NCBI GenBank assembly: GCA_017882055.1
Contig: JADGQE010000082.1
Location: 1 to 11,574, forward strand
Reading direction: 5' to 3'
Origin: Thermoflexales bacterium
Lineage (GTDB): Bacteria > Chloroflexota > Anaerolineae > Fen-1058
Length of the DNA: 11,574 nucleotides
A model generated the notes under the pieces. It saw only the letters and a program-made list of their open reading frames with translations. It made no database searches and had not been told where the DNA came from. This document shows, piece by piece, positions 6,510 to 11,574 of this stretch. Position numbers and translations under genes: made by a program. The stretch's first letter is position 1. Each line of letters begins with the position of its first letter.

Positions 6510-6782
6510 TTACTTAATGAAGAACGACAAAACGATCAGGATCGCCGTGAACGACGCCGCCAGAATGGCGATGCGCCGCAGATCGGTCCGCACGTACTTG
6601 TATTCTTCACGCGGATCGATCTCGACTTTCGCGGGGCGGGCCACGGTATTGAGCGGCGTCCTGGCGGCCGGCGCACCGGCCGGCGTCTCGACGGCCGCCA
6701 CCGACTGAACGTTGGACATCGCCTGGCGGATTGCGCGCTGCGATGATTCTTGCTTAAGAACTTTGCGAGTCTTCTTTGCCAT
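6510..6782 (-). CDS. Small tail-anchored membrane protein, unknown function
   Basis: 90 residues. The first 60 are basic, then Ala/Pro/Thr-rich and probably unstructured (MAKKTRKVLKQ start). A conserved-looking segment, DPREEYKYVRTDLRRIA (57-72), leads directly into one hydrophobic helix (about 71-88) ending FFIK at the C-terminus. The topology is therefore tail-anchored with the body in the cytoplasm. AGAGGT eight bases upstream of the ATG (6791-6796 on the plus strand) supports the start. It follows the sortase gene by 67 bases on the same strand but has a candidate promoter of its own. I do not recognise the family. Confidence 0.75.
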   Translation of the reverse strand: MAKKTRKVLKQESSQRAIRQAMSNVQSVAAVETPAGAPAARTPLNTVARPAKVEIDPREEYKYVRTDLRRIAILAASFTAILIVLSFFIK

Positions 6783-6812
6783 TCGGAAATACCTCTGGAA
6801 GTGATAGGGGCT

Positions 6813-6821
6813 ATTTTACCA
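6813..6821 (-). promoter_or_regulatory. Candidate extended -10 promoter of the small membrane protein
   Basis: The minus strand reads TGGTAAAAT: a -10-like TAAAAT (6813-6818) with the TGn extension, the same arrangement as at holB. It lies 30 bases before the ATG at 6782, leaving room for a short leader with AGAGGT. No good -35 is visible. Confidence 0.4.
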
Positions 6822-6829
6822 CAGTCGTG

Positions 6830-6844
6830 AAACCTGGCAGGTTT
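6830..6844. repeat. AAACCTG/CAGGTTT palindrome after the sortase gene
   Basis: AAACCTG (6830-6836) and CAGGTTT (6838-6844) form an exact palindrome around one base, five bases past the sortase stop. It may be a weak terminator for the sortase transcript or a short dispersed repeat; there is no long T-run. Confidence 0.35.
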
Positions 6845-6849
6845 TGCCG

Positions 6850-7803
6850 CTACGGCTGCCATTGCGCGAAAACGGCAATCCGTTTGTTATCGACCAGATA
6901 AGGATAACATGAGATCAACGTCACCGTCGGATCGCTGGTGGGCAACATCACATCGACCTGGGTGGGCGTGACGAATCGGCTTTGACTGACCACGTAGCGG
7001 AAGCGTTGATTGCCCGAATACACCACCACTTCATCGCCGGCTTTGAGTTGATCGAGATAACGGAAGTACTCGCCAAAGATGTCATTGTGCGCCGAGAGCA
7101 CTAGATTACCGCGCTCACCCGGATTGGCCGTGCCAGGGTGATGACCTATGCCCTTCTTCAACTGCTCCCACGTATCGCCTTCCACGATCACGGCATCGAC
7201 ATTGATGGCCGGGATTTGAATCCGCGTCGGCTGGCCGGGGCCGGGCGTCGGAATGGGTTGCGGTGTTACTGATTGAACATACGATCGTAGATGCGCCGGC
7301 ACTTCATCCAGATTCGGGGCGGCACCGCCGGGATCAGTCGGCGGGCGGTGGCCGGAAGGCAGCACCACTGCGCCGATCAACGGCGTCGGCTCCAGCGTAG
7401 GCACCACCTGCGTCTCGACAGCCACCTGGTTCGTCTCGAGGCGCGATTGCTCCAGGCCGACAATTACGAAAGCCAGGCCCACCAGTGCACTGACTTCGAC
7501 CAGCAGTAAGAATCGATCACGCCACGTCCTGAGGGCCGATCGGCTGAGTCTGAAGGTGAAATGCCAGCGCGGCCTGGGGTCATCCTCGATGCGCGAACGA
7601 TAATAGGCTTGCGTTGAATTCAATTTTACATCGCGGGCCGCCGGTTCGGGGCGAGGCGGGACGATCGGTTCCGGCACATCGATCACGCGCCCTTCACCGC
7701 GCAGCCGGTTCAAGCGGGCCTGCCGCGCCTCGCGCTTGCGAATCGCCACAACCTCTTCAAGTTCCTCGATTGAGAGTTCATCAACCGTACGTCGATCAGG
7801 CAT
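6850..7803 (-). CDS. Sortase (class D/E-like) with cytoplasmic N-terminal extension
   Basis: A transpeptidase that joins surface proteins to the envelope, or cleaves them, through a Cys/His/Arg active site. Numbered from the ATG at 7803, the N-terminal 96 residues are charged, with an acid/basic helix (ELSIEELEEVV then KREARQARLNRLRGEG), followed by one transmembrane segment (about 97-116), a Pro-rich spacer (about 134-192) and the sortase barrel. The catalytic residues are seen as LVLSAHNDIFG (His239), TLISCYP (Cys299) and NKRIAVFA (Arg308). A TLxTC-type motif with YP after Cys fits classes D/E. A GTG two codons upstream (7809) is an alternative start. It lies downstream of the methyltransferase on the same strand. 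No protein with an LPXTG-type tail is encoded in the window. Confidence 0.88.
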   Translation of the reverse strand: MPDRRTVDELSIEELEEVVAIRKREARQARLNRLRGEGRVIDVPEPIVPPRPEPAARDVKLNSTQAYYRSRIEDDPRPRWHFTFRLSRSALRTWRDRFLLLVEVSALVGLAFVIVGLEQSRLETNQVAVETQVVPTLEPTPLIGAVVLPSGHRPPTDPGGAAPNLDEVPAHLRSYVQSVTPQPIPTPGPGQPTRIQIPAINVDAVIVEGDTWEQLKKGIGHHPGTANPGERGNLVLSAHNDIFGEYFRYLDQLKAGDEVVVYSGNQRFRYVVSQSRFVTPTQVDVMLPTSDPTVTLISCYPYLVDNKRIAVFAQWQP

Positions 7804-7812
7804 AGGCACTCA

Positions 7813-7840
7813 ATGCAAAATGCAGAATGCAAAATGCAAA
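7813..7840. repeat. Tandem heptamer repeat (ATGCAAA)x4
   Basis: Four head-to-tail heptamers: ATGCAAA, ATGCAGA, ATGCAAA, ATGCAAA. They are followed to 7865 by three inverted-sense GCATT units (ACGCATT, AGGCATT, GCGCATT), so the region can fold back on itself. It fills the gap between the methyltransferase stop and sortase start. It resembles the short tandemly repeated sequences known between genes of filamentous cyanobacteria. It also leaves the sortase without an obvious ribosome site. Confidence 0.7.
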
Positions 7841-7862
7841 ATTACGCATTAGGCATTGCGCA

Positions 7863-8660
7863 TTATGAATTTCTTTTCACGCCCACCGCAAACACTTCGC
7901 GCTCAAAGAACCAGCGAAAGGGCGCCCAGTTAAAGAGAACGTGCCGTGACATGCGGAAGGCGGCGTTCTCGTGCCGGTGCTGCGGCGGACTCTTCAACCA
8001 GACCCGCACCTGCCGGAAACCCGCCCGGCGCAAGTAACGCCGCAGACTGCGAATGTCTTGCTCGTTAACGTGAACTTCCACATTCGCCGCGACGTTGAGC
8101 GCGCGCGGATTAGCCGGATATTCTTTGCCCTGCAAGCGGCGAATGAAACGAACGAGTGGATAAGCGTATTGATCGTACCAGCGATTCGGCGCGGTATGCA
8201 CCACGATCATGCCATCCGGCTTGAGCACACGATAGATGTCGCTGAGCGCCGCGTTGAGTTCCCACGGATACAGATGCTCGACCACATCAAACATCAGGAT
8301 GCGATCGAAGGTGCCGCTGGGATAGGGCAGCCGCTTGGCATCGGTGCGATACACCCCGATCGGCATCGGCTCGTTCTGCGTCGCTTCGCGGCTGAGGTGA
8401 ACGGCCACCTCGGCGTAATCGACGCCATACGCGCGCGCGCCGAGCTTGGTCACGTGCCGCAAAATCTCGCCGCGCCCACAACCCACGTCGAGCACTTGCA
8501 TGCCCGGCTTGACTTCGGCATACGCAAAGGCTTCGCTCAAGCGGCGCGACAATCGATCGCCCTGCGATTCGACAAACTCTTCGTAGCCCTCGCATGCGCT
8601 GAGGAAATACTCTTCTGTGTAGAGGGTTGAGGGCAGCGAGGGCTTGTTTAGCTCAGGCAA
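7863..8660 (-). CDS. Class I SAM-dependent methyltransferase (Methyltransf_11/23 type)
   Basis: 265 residues with a Rossmann methyltransferase core. Motif I is VLDVGCGRGE (56-65), the SAM-ribose acidic residue is Asp81 in YGVDYAE, motif II region DAKRLPYPSGTFDRI (107-121), followed by FDVVEHLYP (124-132) and the post-motif RVLKPDGMIVVHTAPN (144-159). The C-terminal 90 residues contain basic helices and likely decide the substrate. Substrate not predictable; small molecules, lipids or sugars are usual for this group. The start is a TTG at 8660: an in-frame stop lies just upstream and no ATG or GTG is available, with GAGAG six bases before as a weak ribosome site. Base composition matches murJ and the sortase, not the AT-rich gene upstream. 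That TTG lies in a 9-bp repeat shared with the murJ end. Confidence 0.88.
   Translation of the reverse strand: MPELNKPSLPSTLYTEEYFLSACEGYEEFVESQGDRLSRRLSEAFAYAEVKPGMQVLDVGCGRGEILRHVTKLGARAYGVDYAEVAVHLSREATQNEPMPIGVYRTDAKRLPYPSGTFDRILMFDVVEHLYPWELNAALSDIYRVLKPDGMIVVHTAPNRWYDQYAYPLVRFIRRLQGKEYPANPRALNVAANVEVHVNEQDIRSLRRYLRRAGFRQVRVWLKSPPQHRHENAAFRMSRHVLFNWAPFRWFFEREVFAVGVKRNS
8652..8660. repeat. 9-bp direct repeat, cassette boundary copy 1
   Basis: CTCAGGCAA, identical to 10632-10640. On the minus strand it reads TTGCCTGAG and contains the TTG start of the methyltransferase. With the other copy it brackets the AT-rich two-gene cassette. It could be a target-site duplication, a recombination scar or chance. 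Confidence 0.45.
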
Positions 8661-8686
8661 GGCGGACTCTCAGTTCGTTATTCGTT

Positions 8687-9529
8687 CTAGAACAATGACA
8701 ATTGTGCAGTTTTCATCGGATAGAATACACCGATGATAACAAACGGATTCTGTGAAACGTTGTGATACTGGAATGTAGTTCCTACAAACAAATACAGATC
8801 GTTCTGCTCCAGAAACTCATCAAAGTACCTCTTGCGAACCAGCTGCTTGGCTGCTTCTTCGTCACCATCAGTGCTAACCAAGCAATTCCAGTACAACTGT
8901 CCAATTTCCCAATCCTCTATCATCATTTTCCGAGGTTGATCATCGCCCTTAGTCAGGAAGCGATAGGAAAATTTGAAGGGGAGCTTTCTTATCACTTTTC
9001 TGCCTTTGCCTTGCCCCTGCGCGTCCAAATCAAAGAGACTCATTTGCTTAAGCTTGTCGAGCCAGTCCTGCTTCCATTCTCGCTCGTCATCTTCCACAAT
9101 GAAGTCGATTATTTCGGCGGGTTTCAGAGTGGCTAATGATTTCTTCTCTTCGCTTTTGGCCCGCGCTATTAGGTCATTCATCGAATCAACTACTTCTCTC
9201 AACACGAATTCCTTCCGGGCGGCCCAATTGTCTGCTGTGCCCAATTTGCTCAAGACGCGGATGTCCTCTTCAATGTTACTGCGCGGGCGGTAGCTCTCAG
9301 GTCGGAAATCTTTGCCATTCCGAATCAAATCAAGCTCAATCCAGCTATATTTGGGGTATCGTTGTTCATCGCTGAGAAATCTGTACGGAACCGGATAGAT
9401 CCGTATCCATCTTTCCCCATTCAACAAACCCGCAGTGCAAACCAACTCACTGTAAGTATTTGAAGGCTGAGGATAGGTTTTGACGGTAATAAGAACGCGC
9501 GCATTCGGCAATTCAGCTGGCAGATACAA
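8687..9529 (-). CDS. Uncharacterised DUF488-partner protein with C-terminal clamp-binding motif
   Basis: 280 residues from a TTG at 9529, chosen because GGAGGA (9535-9540) lies five bases before it; an upstream TTG at 9550 would lack a site. I recognise a widespread but unnamed family: an N-terminal beta strand ARVLITVKTYPQPS (10-23), then YSELVCTAG, GERWIRIYPVPYR, and DFRPESYRP. A charged helical middle (about 100-170) follows, and a C-terminal part with MIEDWEIGQLYWNC, LYLFVGTTFQYH and PFVIIGVFYP. The last five residues, QLSLF, match the beta-sliding-clamp binding pentapeptide QL[SD]LF; an internal QMSLF (162-166) is similar. It follows the DUF488 gene by 21 bases, hence the same operon. 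Codon and base use are AT-richer than neighbouring genes. No catalytic motif recognised; a DNA-associated role is inferred. Confidence 0.8.
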   Translation of the reverse strand: MYLPAELPNARVLITVKTYPQPSNTYSELVCTAGLLNGERWIRIYPVPYRFLSDEQRYPKYSWIELDLIRNGKDFRPESYRPRSNIEEDIRVLSKLGTADNWAARKEFVLREVVDSMNDLIARAKSEEKKSLATLKPAEIIDFIVEDDEREWKQDWLDKLKQMSLFDLDAQGQGKGRKVIRKLPFKFSYRFLTKGDDQPRKMMIEDWEIGQLYWNCLVSTDGDEEAAKQLVRKRYFDEFLEQNDLYLFVGTTFQYHNVSQNPFVIIGVFYPMKTAQLSLF

Positions 9530-9534
9530 AGTAA

Positions 9535-9540
9535 TCCTCC
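9535..9540 (-). promoter_or_regulatory. Ribosome binding site deciding a TTG start
   Basis: The minus strand reads GGAGGA, then TTACT, then TTG (9529-9527). This is the strongest ribosome site in the minus-strand gene run. It places the start of the clamp-motif protein at 9529, not at the TTG at 9550, and lies 11 bases past the stop of the DUF488 gene. Confidence 0.7.
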
Positions 9541-9550
9541 AGTAACACAA

Positions 9551-10435
9551 TTACAAATGCACAATTCGTGTAACAAAAGAAGGAGATTGGCTCAAGTATT
9601 CAGTAATCTTGTGGCGATGACAAAACTGAGCGTCAGATTCGAAGCAAACGAGTGCGATGCGGCCGTGCCGCGCGAGCAGATCATTCACAGATTGAATTGC
9701 TTGTTTTTGCTTGGGCAACATATCTTTCGCATATTTTGCAAACAGGCGCTTGTAAGATTCAGGCGTATTTAAACCTTGCCGAAGATCAGAAGGTATTCCA
9801 AGATCCGGCAAGTGGTAATAAGCAAGGTCAGCATTTTGCACATACCGTTCGAGGCTCTTTTTTGAGAAACCGTATTTCATCGATACAGGATTATTTCGAA
9901 CATCAACTATAGCTGACACGTTGCTCGCTATAAGCATATTGAGAAAAGAATCTATCGTTAATCCCTCATAGCCAATTGTAAATAGGCAAGCAGACGAATC
10001 TGTATTCCACCAGATCTCTACTTGCCTTACTTCAGCGGGATTGAGAATATCAGAAATTATCTGGCTCCTGCGCGCGAAATGAGGGTACTCAAGATATACT
10101 TTACGGATCAAGGCTTTGCCTTTGATACCTCTCATGTCGTGTGCCATAAAACTAATAACCGAACGATCGTCAGGTTTAAGCTGCGACAGAAAAGACTGGC
10201 GTGAGTTCAACTGGAAATCATCGATTGAGGTTAAGAGCCCCTGTTGAGATAGGCACTCTTTGTCATAGTTAAGGACAATGCTATAGCTTCCATAATGATG
10301 CGGGAAGAAATCATAGTAATTTCGTAGTGTAACTTGGCTGAATACAAAAAGGAGCTTCTGACAGTCTGTACGTTTCAGTCTGCCACCGAATGCTTCAATC
10401 AAGCCTAATAGGATTTTTCTGCGGTAAAACATCAT
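9551..10435 (-). CDS. SocA/Panacea-like N-terminal domain fused to DUF488
   Basis: 294 residues. N-terminal part (1-about 145): YRRKILLGLIEAFGGRLKRTD, CQKLLFVFSQ and FFPHHYGSYSIVLNYD, with a following QGLL. This pattern resembles the SocA/Panacea (DUF4065) fold, where a QKLLY helix and a YGPxS loop are typical; those proteins are antitoxins or proteolytic adaptors. The C-terminal part (about 150-283) is a clear DUF488 domain: FTIGYEG (152-158), VDVRNNPVS (177-185), a GFSKKSLERYV segment, and the Cys motif LVCFESDAQFCHR with C264, E266, C272, H273 and R274. DUF488 has no established biochemical activity. Start: two consecutive ATGs (10435, 10432), no strong ribosome site. It is the first gene of a two-gene operon with the clamp-motif protein, has a good promoter, and is AT-rich, suggesting horizontal transfer. 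Confidence 0.85.
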   Translation of the reverse strand: MMFYRRKILLGLIEAFGGRLKRTDCQKLLFVFSQVTLRNYYDFFPHHYGSYSIVLNYDKECLSQQGLLTSIDDFQLNSRQSFLSQLKPDDRSVISFMAHDMRGIKGKALIRKVYLEYPHFARRSQIISDILNPAEVRQVEIWWNTDSSACLFTIGYEGLTIDSFLNMLIASNVSAIVDVRNNPVSMKYGFSKKSLERYVQNADLAYYHLPDLGIPSDLRQGLNTPESYKRLFAKYAKDMLPKQKQAIQSVNDLLARHGRIALVCFESDAQFCHRHKITEYLSQSPSFVTRIVHL

Positions 10436-10453
10436 GTTCTTGGATAACCTTGC

Positions 10454-10484
10454 GCAACGCCTATTTCATTACGAACAGGCTTGC
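10454..10484 (-). promoter_or_regulatory. Leader hairpin before the DUF488 gene
   Basis: On the plus strand GCAA-C-GCCT (10454-10462) pairs with AGGCTTGC (10477-10484), eight pairs with one bulge and a 14-base loop. In the minus-strand transcript it sits 18 bases before the start codon and could influence translation. Role inferred only from position. Confidence 0.3.
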
Positions 10485-10565
10485 CGCTAATATCACTCTA
10501 TTGCTAGAGACAGACAGGCAAATAGAATGATCTCGGCCAGTAAGTAGTACTACCCATTAAAGTGC

Positions 10566-10598
10566 CGATGGATACAAATAATGAATCGTAATCCATCG
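10566..10598 (-). promoter_or_regulatory. 5' leader inverted repeat (CGATGGAT/ATCCATCG)
   Basis: CGATGGAT (10566-10573) and ATCCATCG (10591-10598) are perfect reverse complements, 17 bases apart. With a transcription start expected near 10605 on the minus strand, this would form a hairpin at the very 5' end of the DUF488 operon mRNA. Its right arm overlaps by two bases the adjoining operator-like repeat. Confidence 0.4.
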
Positions 10599-10614
10599 CT
10601 CGACCATTACGATT
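10584..10614. promoter_or_regulatory. Operator-like inverted repeat over the -10 box
   Basis: AATCGTAAT (10584-10592) and ATTACGATT (10606-10614) are perfect 9-bp reverse complements, 13 bases apart. The second arm overlaps the -10 box of the minus-strand promoter and the repeat spans the expected start point. A protein binding here would block transcription, as in many self-regulated two-gene modules. Binding protein unknown. Confidence 0.45.
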
Positions 10615-10640
10615 ATACTGGATCGACACCTCTCAGGCAA
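10612..10640 (-). promoter_or_regulatory. Promoter of the DUF488 two-gene operon
   Basis: The minus strand reads TTGCCT (10640-10635), 17 bases, then TATAAT (10617-10612): a perfect -10 and four of six -35 bases at ideal spacing. The -35 lies inside the final murJ codons and within the 9-bp repeat, so insertion of the cassette may have used murJ sequence to build its promoter. The start point would be near 10605, giving a leader of about 170 bases. Confidence 0.65.
10632..10640. repeat. 9-bp direct repeat, cassette boundary copy 2
   Basis: CTCAGGCAA, identical to 8652-8660, covering the last codons and stop of murJ (TTGCCTGAG on the minus strand, with the TGA stop inside). The distance between the two copies is 1980 bases, matching the AT-rich cassette. 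Confidence 0.45.
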
Positions 10641-11574
10641 TACGCCGCTTAATGATCTGTCCGATCGATCGAATCTCCGATACGCGCAGCAGCGCCATCG
10701 CGCCGACGTAGATGGCGAAGCCGATCCCGGCCGCGCCGATCACGCTGACCGCTTCGCGCAGCGTCGATGTCTCGCCGAGCAGATTGGTCAACAGGCTTAT
10801 CACCAGCCACACACCTGCGCCCATTGCCGCTGATCCGATCGCGGCTTTGATCAGCAGGCGCGACAGGCCAAAGCCGCGCAGCCCGCCCAGGCGATGCCGC
10901 AGCAGCCATAGCATAATCAATGCGTGGCTCGTCCACTGCACCGAATTGGCAATCGCCAGATCGTAGACTTGCAGCGCGCGGCCGCTCAACGCGGCCGGCA
11001 GCAAAGCCGCCAACAGATACAGGCCCACATTGCAGATCAAACCGACGATGGCGGGCGTCAGCGTATCTTTGCGCGCATAGAAGGCGAACACCAGCGGCTG
11101 ATCGACCCCGGCAAAGATCAAGCCGATCAGATACAACCACAACATGATCGTCACGGCTTGCGTGTCCGCCGGAGTGAAGGCTCCGTGCTGGAACAGCAAT
11201 TGAACGATGTGCGGCGCCAGCACGGCCATGCCAATCGCCGACGGAATGATCAGCACCAGCACCAGGCGCAGACCTTGCGCCAGCGTCGATCGAAATTCAA
11301 CCGGTGAATCATCGGCGGCGTGACGCGACAGCGACGGCAAGATTGCAATCGACACCGCACTCACGATCAAGCCCAAAGGAAACTGAATCAAGCGCGTTGG
11401 ATAGTCCATCCACGCGATGCCCGATGCGCCGGTGCGCGAAGCGAGATTCAGGCTGATCAAAATGGCGATCTGCCCGATGATTACGCCGCCGGCCACCGGT
11501 ATATACAATCGAACGAGCTGCCGCAACACCGGATCGCGCAGATCGAATTTCCAGCGCAGGTGCGCGCCGCGCAA
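10633..11574 (-). CDS. murJ: Lipid II flippase MurJ, C-terminal part (start outside window)
   Basis: The frame is open to the window edge; the first visible codon is an internal TTG (Leu), so 313 of roughly 520 residues are present. MurJ (MviN), a MOP-superfamily transporter, moves lipid II across the inner membrane for peptidoglycan synthesis. Visible hallmarks: LRQLVRLYIPVAGGVIIGQIAI, DYPTRLIQFPLGLIVSAVSIAILPSLSR (the strongly conserved Q-F-P-LG and A-ILP-SR signature), the LFQHGAFTPADT loop, and LVFAFYARKDTLTPAIVG. Hydrophobic segments correspond to about helices 7-14. The tail ends KRRIA. The next genes on the same strand are the inserted DUF488 module and then the methyltransferase. Identification is firm; only the 5' end and promoter are missing. 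Confidence 0.94.
   Translation of the reverse strand: MRGAHLRWKFDLRDPVLRQLVRLYIPVAGGVIIGQIAILISLNLASRTGASGIAWMDYPTRLIQFPLGLIVSAVSIAILPSLSRHAADDSPVEFRSTLAQGLRLVLVLIIPSAIGMAVLAPHIVQLLFQHGAFTPADTQAVTIMLWLYLIGLIFAGVDQPLVFAFYARKDTLTPAIVGLICNVGLYLLAALLPAALSGRALQVYDLAIANSVQWTSHALIMLWLLRHRLGGLRGFGLSRLLIKAAIGSAAMGAGVWLVISLLTNLLGETSTLREAVSVIGAAGIGFAIYVGAMALLRVSEIRSIGQIIKRRIA

Noticed and set aside
7813..7865. Possible CRISPR array
   Set aside because: The units are seven bases with no spacers, so it is a simple tandem repeat.
8684..8693. GTTCTAGAAC palindrome at the end of the clamp-motif gene as a terminator
   Set aside because: It has no loop and no T-run, and the gene end falls within it; too short to call.

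Overview
The window looks like chromosomal DNA from a Chloroflexi-type bacterium (Anaerolineae or a close relative). This rests on general features, not a marker gene: GC-rich genes, secreted proteins with a transmembrane anchor and a long Pro/Thr linker, a sortase with a Pro-rich spacer, and heptamer repeats between genes. No rRNA, CRISPR array or transposase gene is visible.

Layout. 2-1938 (+): three consecutive surface-protein genes, the first cut by the window edge, the other two clear paralogues (N-terminal membrane anchor, Pro/Thr stalk, small beta-rich C-terminal domain). 1940-2703: a decayed stretch with a bracketed hairpin, an MFS transporter pseudogene that has lost its middle, and two abutting long inverted repeats. 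2704-3693 (-): DNA polymerase III delta' subunit (holB). It is divergent from tRNA-Val(GAC) at 3786-3859, and both have good promoters in the short space between them. 3952-6437 (+): a membrane NarL-type histidine kinase overlapping by 4 bases a polytopic membrane protein with weak CPBP-like features, closed by a perfect 15-bp hairpin. 6510-8660 (-): a small tail-anchored membrane protein, a sortase and a SAM-dependent methyltransferase. 8661-10632 (-): a two-gene cassette, visibly AT-richer than its surroundings. 10633-11574 (-): the C-terminal part of the lipid II flippase MurJ, running out of the window.

The most interesting part is the two-gene cassette. The first gene joins an N-terminal domain resembling SocA/Panacea antitoxins to a DUF488 domain. 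The second encodes an uncharacterised protein whose last five residues, QLSLF, match the bacterial beta-sliding-clamp binding motif. The cassette has its own promoter, with an inverted repeat over the -10 region. It is bracketed by an exact 9-bp direct repeat that coincides with the murJ stop on one side and the methyltransferase start on the other, so removing it would leave murJ and the methyltransferase overlapping by 8 bases. I infer a horizontally acquired, possibly DNA-directed (repair, modification or defence) module; its function is unknown.

The housekeeping functions (HolB, tRNA-Val, MurJ) and the envelope functions (sortase, PT-rich proteins, methyltransferase) show no other obvious pathway link.
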